Below the pieces are notes generated by a model. It ran no database searches. It saw only the letters and a program-made list of their open reading frames with translations, and had not been told where the DNA came from. From Riptortus pedestris (taxonomy: Eukaryota > Arthropoda > Insecta > Hemiptera > Alydidae): DNA of 64,000 bases. The stretch spans positions 106,328,501 to 106,392,500 of the forward strand of contig CM032230.1 of assembly GCA_019009955.1 (NCBI GenBank), given 5' to 3'. The translations under genes were made by a program, and so were the position numbers. Positions 58,562-64,000 of this stretch are shown in pieces (the stretch's first letter is position 1; every line of letters starts with the position of its first letter).

Positions 58562-60281
58562 CATTCGAACGCATGTAATTTATTTTAATGTCGGGTGTGC
58601 TGGGAAGTTCTTCTCTTGTAGTACCTTTTAGCGGCTGTAAAGCAAGCAATTCCTCTGTAACAGTGAACTCGTTATCAACAGTCAGTTGAGCTGTTCCGTA
58701 CAAGTCGGTAGGTACTCTCGTCTTATGCTATGGAAAATGATTCAAAACCAGCCATGCGGTCAGTCAATGATGTTTTTATTTTATTAGCCATCATTTCTAT
58801 ACGTCGGACAACATTTCGTCTTGACAGACTAATTTTTTCAAATTCATTTTTCTGTCCACGACACAAAATACTGCAAATTTCTAACGTACATTCCTTGATA
58901 AATTCTCCTTCGGCAAATGGCTTTAATGACTTTGCCAATTTTGAACTAACTATAAAACTAGCTTTCACAACATTACCAAGTTGAGTTCTTTGTTTATTAA
59001 CCCTCTACTGGTGACGTGCATGTAGAGAAACTTAACTGGTGACGTCGGGTCAGAACGACCCAGGGCTTTAGGGGAAAGAAATTTTTGAAAAAGTAAAATC
59101 ATATTTTTTATAACTAAACTCCGACTTAAGTATATGATAAAATTCTTAAATTGTTAAGATTATTTTTAATATTCTTATTAAAAAATTATGAAAATGGAAA
59201 TTTTAGTCTTTTATATTTTACAATAATAAAAATACAATATTACTTATTAAACAAGTGCTTTTAAAACCATTCTGTTTTATTTTTCAATTAATAATACAAC
59301 ATTAATATCATAAAAAATAGTTTACTATTTTAGTTATATACATTTTCTGCAAATAGATGTGGTAGAGCTGTTGCATACAGGCATTTTACACTTTCCGCAG
59401 CTGGTGGATGTCTTCCGGTCACTGCTGGATGGACAAATGTAGCGCCTTTTCCTTTTTGCTGGTCTACTAGTTGTCTCAATTGGCTTCTAACGTTCTAGTG
59501 ATGGATCAGGCCCAAAAACGTCTTTGATCAGTATGCGGAAGGCTACAGGAAGTCTTTCATTGTAGACACACCTCTTTAGCTCAGTAAGAATGGGTTCTCT
59601 AGGGCACATTTAAATTTAGGGAACTCTGGGTCTCCACACAACAACGGAAATCACTAATATTCCTAGTCATTTCAAATATGTTGTACAAAAAAAAAGTTTA
59701 CAAACGGTGAGGTTGAGTCCGAATGACCCGAGGAGATGGATAACTGAAGGATGTTAACAAATACAAGGCCAATACCACACTGAAGCAAGATGGTGTAAGA
59801 ACGGGGAAGGTACTGGGAATAACAGAATTCTCCCTCAAAATGTCTGATCCTGAAAGGCAAAACATTTCTCGCTCGGGTCAATTTGACCCGTACATCACCA
59901 GTTATGGATTAAATAATTGCTGCTGTTTTTCCAAATTTACGGTAAGCTTCTGGATTTTGTTTTTTTTTTTATTTGTTTGGCCCATCCACTCGCTTATATA
60001 GGCAATATGAAGGAATGATCTAGAATCGTCTAGTATAGAACAATTGAGAAGCAATAATCTTTTGTTGCGCGGCAAGTGAGGCGGCAAAAATCAAAGGGTT
60101 TGATGTTTGCCACCTCACCCTTTGATGATCACCGCCACTAGGCTTCACTTGATTCCGCAGGAGCAAGCAACAAACCCCATGTCACTCCATCTTTCCCTTT
60201 GGAGTAGTAGTTTTATAGGTTTTTCAAAATGGCTCGCAAGCTGGATCTGGCCTGCGGGCCGGTTGTTGCCCACATGCGCTG
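58562..60281 (-). pseudogene. hAT-type (ZBED5/GTF2IRD2-like) transposase, interrupted
   Basis: Minus strand. The N-terminal side ends KLTVNLEKQQQLFN (59913-59955). After the TTAA insertion the frame continues with QLGNVVKASFIVSSKLAKS and RNVVRRIEMMANKI (58984-58727), the pattern of hAT-derived GTF2IRD2/ZBED5/SCAND3-like proteins. A TAA sits just before DEST. After a frameshift the same family continues with TAQLTVDNEFTVTEELLALQ (58562-58690). At 60265-60281 CAGCGCATGTGGGCAAC looks like a hAT terminal repeat. Most of the DDE/RNase H and dimerisation region is absent. A dead copy of a DNA transposon, not a host gene. Confidence 0.7.
58997..59912 (-). pseudogene. piggyBac element with transposase C-terminus
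   Basis: Flanked by TTAA on both sides (58997-59000, 59909-59912). Inverted ends share a CTGGTGA(C/T)GT motif and a GGGTCA/TGACCC palindrome. The minus strand over 59640-59334 reads LTELKRCVYNERLPVAFRIL, a stop, then KRKRRYICPSSSDRKTSTSC and GKCKMPVCNSSTTSICRKC and ends in TAA. That is the Cys-rich zinc-binding tail diagnostic of piggyBac transposases. The N-terminal and catalytic parts are deleted (916 bp in total). Confidence 0.85.
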
Positions 60282-60289
60282 TAAACCTT

Positions 60290-60780
60290 AAAGAATCTAT
60301 GGTACATCAGGCCTACGTCCAACTCTTCCAGTGAATTGTGGAAGAGCACTCCAGGACTGATTTATGCTCAATTGGGGTGAATGAATAATCCAGGTAAAAC
60401 TATTTTTATACGATAATCTGTTGTCACATCAATAATCCAGTTTTCATATTAATAAAGATTTTCATTTTCTTGTATTTTGTACGTTCGAATTGACTGGGTA
60501 AAGTGCGATAAGTTGAAACTTTTAAACCTCATGAAGATGAAGTTCAGATGAGGTCCAGATAATCGAAGATGATGTTAATCAAGCTGAAACCGACGTTTCT
60601 AAATTACGGAATTTTCGGGGACTTTTAGTTTTTACCTCATACTGCTATTCATGACAGAACCAGTGAACTAGGGGTACTCACGTCCGACGTGTATTCCAAT
60701 CTGGTAAGATGCTGTGCTCCCTTTTTAAAAAATGAACAATGCAAAAACCTGTTAATCCAATGAATTAACCATTCACCATG
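60290..60780. other. No feature recognised
   Basis: Short AT-moderate stretch flanking the hAT end. No coding or repeat signal I can name. Confidence 0.35.
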
Positions 60781-60782
60781 AC

Positions 60783-61500
60783 ATGTCCACCATAAAGTAT
60801 CAATTGCTGTATGAGGAGAAGAAGGGCAAAAGATTAAATACGGCTGAGGGGCTGCATATAAGGCTGGACAGACAGGCGAATGGAGATACGAATATTAATA
60901 AGGAGGAGGCGGTAAGGCTGCGACATGTCGGGGACGGGGCCCTGTCTTCTCTACGGGGAAAGAGGTTCAGTCGCCCGGCAGTCGTGGTCCAGGCAACGCA
61001 GCTTTAATCAGGTAGCTCCTTCATCTTCTCTCTATTATTAGTATAGGGTTTTTGCTTATTATTTTTTAGATGTTTCTTACAGTTCATCTGGGTAGTTTTT
61101 TCCTAGGTTCTCACCCACTGTGATATAAATCTGAAATTTAGGTAGTTTTTAGTTTTTAATTTTATTTATCGTTTTTGACATATGCTTACCGTTGTTTGTT
61201 TTTATTATTTGACTTGTTATAAAATTTTTTGATTGTTTTGTCTTTAATTTATAGTAGTTGACTAGGATTAGATTTTTATTAGTTGACTAGTTTTAAGAAT
61301 TAACATTGTTTTTACTATTTATATTGTGTTTGTTTGTTTTTGTTTTTATGACTGTTGTCTATTTTGCTTTTTGGCCATGCTGTGAATGTTAAATTAACTT
61401 GAGGTTTGTGTTTGTCAGCAGGCACTGAGGATGGAGCATTGACTCCGAAAGTGCACTCTGCATTATATTAAAAAACTGTAGAGGACTTGCCCTTCTTATT
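60783..61500 (+). other. Possible retroelement 3' tail
   Basis: An ATG frame of 74 codons (60783-61007; KKGKRLNTAEGLHIRLDRQ) is followed by ~400 T-rich bases and then GCACTGAGGATGGAGCATTG with CTCCGAAAGTGCACTCTGCA (61424-61460). Sequences of this kind occur near the 3' ends of Penelope-like and some LINE elements. No polymerase or nuclease motif is visible, so class and even the coding nature are uncertain. Confidence 0.3.
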
Positions 61501-61673
61501 GATCCTGACCAATGAAAAATGGCGCCACCCCTAAGACGAAAATGCATTCAAATGCAAATGCTGCTAGGTGACAAAGTGCGTCCGCCAGAGACGAAAAGCG
61601 TCCGATGTGTTGTATGCAGCAAAACGCAAGAACTGAACCCAGTCTGCTGACTCACGTTCACTAAACGCCTGTT

Positions 61674-61885
61674 TATTAGCCATGTGAGTTAAAGCGTTAG
61701 CCTTAATCTCACATGGTAATCCTAGAGTGGCGAGTTCGATTCTTGCCTGGGCAAAGGAAATTATTTAGTGACGGAATTCATTAAATAACATCTTAAATCT
61801 CACCCTGGCTAGAAAAGGGTGGAACCTGTAGATAACCCGTCCCAATTAGCCGAAGTTGCAAAAAGTGGACGTTAATAAATATTAG
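61674..61885 (+). mobile_element. tRNA-derived SINE
   Basis: TTAGCCATGTGAGTTAAAGC head (first bases missing), B-box GAGTTCGATTCTTGCC, body AGAAAAGGGTGGAACCTGTA, tail GGACGTTAATAAATATTAGT. Confidence 0.85.
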
Positions 61886-61889
61886 TAAT

Positions 61890-62980
61890 AGTAATAGTAA
61901 ACTCCTATTTAGAGCATACACGATAACTATGGAAAGAAAGACGTTCGCGCTGTACGGTGTTGATTTCAATTAACCGCCTTGGAATAAACAAGAGTTATAT
62001 TCCAGCAAGGATTCAGCGAATGAGTGCTTGTACATCTGAGAAATTTTTTGTCCCTCGATGGAGTGATTTATATCATTTTCAAAAATCCTTATACATACAG
62101 AAGAAACTAACTAAAAGCATAATATTTAAAATGTTCAGAAATCCCCCTAAAAAAAGAGGAAGAACTTTTTTCATTGCTTAAAACAGCTTATTGAATTAAC
62201 ACCATATTTTTTGTTCTTAATGGGCATACAGTAATAATGGTTTGCAGAAATAGAATCATTACTTTTTTGAGTTCCTCACTGGCTATCTACTTCCTCTCAC
62301 ATATGATTCCTTGTCCTAAGCTAACGTTTTCCGGCAGATGTTACAATGTTCCATTAAAAACTATTTATATATTCCGTTTTGCCTTCTACACACATATTCG
62401 CGCACGTATGGATTTTGAGAATTTTAAGGAGTCCATTCATAATGAGCACTTTCATTATATATTGCATAATACCAATCATTTAAGACTTAGTGTATTAAAG
62501 TAGACATTAGAAATTTAAATCGGTTTTCTGACTGAAATGTTATTCCCAAGAGGATAACTATATTTTTAAAGTTTACTTATATCTGGGAACAGCAAAACCT
62601 GCTTCTGATTACATGACATATCACATGGTGTGACATCATCAGGTTAGAAATATTTTTTCTATGGAATGTTCACTCACACCCAAATTGGTAGTATCGAGTT
62701 TTCTATATTTATGTGGGTCTCATCACTACTTCAGCCTCACGCTCCATTCATAATCTCAAGTACAATTTTGCTGAGAGTGTCTTACCTGCTGGGGCTATTC
62801 TTTTTTTGTGTGGAGCTTTGGGTTTTTCTCAGTAATGCGAATTGTTTTCAAATATCTCCGACTCTCTTTAACGTACGTTATCTGATCTTATTGATACACG
62901 TTAGAAAGGTCACAGTCCACACTTTGAACCAAGTAACTATGTTTGATTTTATGGGAATTAGTTTTGTTTCTTATACAGTG
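61890..62980. other. No feature recognised
   Basis: Several open frames of 70-105 codons (62237-62503 and 62666-62983 on the plus strand) with hydrophobic stretches but no recognised family. The second runs up to the mariner start. None can be supported as a gene. Confidence 0.35.
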
Positions 62981-62988
62981 TAATGAAC

Positions 62989-63540
62989 ATGTCAGAGAAC
63001 AAAGTTCATTCCTGGCATATTTTGGTTTTTTATTTTAAAAAGAGGCAAGCGAGGCCTACCGAAAGATATGTGGTGTGTGTGGGACGATGCCATTACAGAA
63101 CGTACAGCACAGAAATGATTTGCCAATTTCGTTCTCTAGATATCAGTTTTGGTGATTCACCCAGCAGACTACGGAAGAATGAGGGATCGTTCATAGGCAT
63201 TTAAAACAGCTTGGCTACGTGTCCTACCTCAATGTTTGGGTCCCACACAAACTGGCTGTGTCAAACTGCCTAACTAACCGTGTAACTCTCTACTGAACCG
63301 GCTTAAAGAGACCCGTTTGTTAAACTATTAGTGACGGGCGAAGAAAAGTTTATTATTTATGGGAATGTAGGGCGTAAGAGATCCGCCGAATGCCACCCTG
63401 AAGGATATGGTGAGATTACTGTGGTGTCCTGTCTTGCGAGCTATTTCTTCAAAGAAAAACGAAATATTCGAAGGTTTACTGCACGCAGCTAACGAAATTG
63501 GACAGAATGCAACAGAAACGCCTATGTGACATTTTAATTT
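62989..63540 (+). pseudogene. mariner transposase, decayed
   Basis: Starts MSENKVHSWHILVFYFKK, the typical mariner N-terminus. The reading frame shifts (DAITERTAQK in one frame, SLDISFGDSPSRLRKNE in another), the second HTH and linker are mostly missing, then QLGYVSYLNVWVPHKL (63209-63256), a diverged GDEKW-like site (SDGRRKVYYLW) with stops, and finally YCTQLTKLDRMQQKRL (63478-63527). The order matches mariner transposases, but several frameshifts, stops and a large internal gap make it non-functional. The C-terminal catalytic part is absent. Confidence 0.75.
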
Positions 63541-64000
63541 TCATCATTTCAGAATTTGGTGTAGGAGTGATAAATAACGAAGAAATCCTGTTGTAATTCT
63601 TTGCATGTAGTACAAGTTACTAACGTATTACTTTTTAGTAATTTAATTGTTTATTTTTTTTAGTGAGGGAAATTTTTTAAAGATTTTGAAATTATCGAGA
63701 AATTAATAGAAAAAGAAAGTAATGAATTTTTAAGAGGAAAACTGATCAGATTCATTAGTTTGCAGATTTATTTCTAATCAAGAGGTTATACAAAATAACA
63801 GGCGGTGATTAATCTATTAAAGGAAACAATCAATTTAAATTAATTGGTAAAAAACAATATTGGAGCAGTGTTATAATTATTTTCCTTGTCTCAGGAATTC
63901 CATCTGGGATCCTAGACGGTAAAGCAAATTTATCAGTGTCTCAGCAAATTTATCAGGTCTTAATTATCACAAAGGGCACTCTTAGACCATCAGCTTTATC
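63541..64000. other. No feature recognised
   Basis: AT-rich sequence to the window end. No mariner 3' terminal repeat found. Confidence 0.35.

Noticed and set aside
58723..58968. Stand-alone small gene encoding the KASFIVSSKLAKS protein
   Set aside because: It is a fragment of a hAT transposase. Flanking sequence continues the same family with a stop, a frameshift and a transposon insertion.
62237..62983. Two hydrophobic open frames as chemoreceptor exons
   Set aside because: Hydrophobicity follows from T-rich sequence. No conserved receptor motif or splice-site pattern could be shown.

Overview
The window is 64 kb of AT-rich animal nuclear DNA: genes with introns, GT/AG splice sites, AT-rich introns, and a dense load of transposons and (TA)n microsatellites. 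Gene content (a Di-Ras small GTPase and a KIF7/KIF27/Costal-2-type kinesin tail) together with mariner, piggyBac, hAT, Tigger, Helitron and HINE-like elements suggests an invertebrate, probably an arthropod. The species cannot be fixed from the sequence alone. Only two genes are well supported. Everything else is repeats or decayed mobile elements.

Layout. 1-2.3 kb: tail of a Helitron made of ~298-bp repeat units, ending in a classic hairpin + CTAG and abutting the TA core of a HINE-like element. 2.3-14.4 kb: mostly featureless AT-rich DNA with old HINE pieces (3.2-3.7 kb, 5.4-6.0 kb), a SINE split by a TTAA-flanked piggyBac-type element (4.0-5.15 kb), and a possible small membrane-protein ORF on the minus strand (13.5 kb). 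14.44-16.25 kb: plus-strand single-exon ORF of 544 codons, homologous to the C-terminal coiled-coil part of KIF7/KIF27/Cos2, with no motor domain. 19.5-30.9 kb: minus-strand Di-Ras gene in three coding exons (46 + 56 + 96 codons = 198 aa), convergent with the kinesin-like gene. Its two introns (3.8 and 7.0 kb) hold SINEs, a Tigger remnant, several HINE copies, a nested Helitron, a four-copy 201-bp tandem repeat and a Harbinger fragment. 31.3-31.7 kb: decayed non-LTR reverse transcriptase. 34-41 kb: HINEs, a SINE cluster and two fold-back elements. 41.1-52.0 kb: a direct tandem segmental duplication (about 5.06 kb and 5.83 kb) carrying tandem HINEs, a HINE split by Helitron inverted arms, a LINE 3' end, and an exon-like ORF open in one copy and broken in the other. 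52-57 kb: more HINEs, SINEs and a long hairpin. 58.5-60.3 kb: a hAT transposase pseudogene split by an internally deleted piggyBac copy. 60.8-61.5 kb: possible retroelement tail. 61.7 kb: SINE. 63.0-63.5 kb: decayed mariner transposase.

The most interesting aspects are the apparently motorless Cos2/KIF27-like gene, the HINE family whose TA microsatellite core recurs as the place where Helitron sequence is inserted, the tandem duplication that preserves such a nest twice, and two TTAA insertions whose interrupted hosts can be read across the junction. No operon-like or defence-like system was found. The two host genes are not obviously functionally linked.
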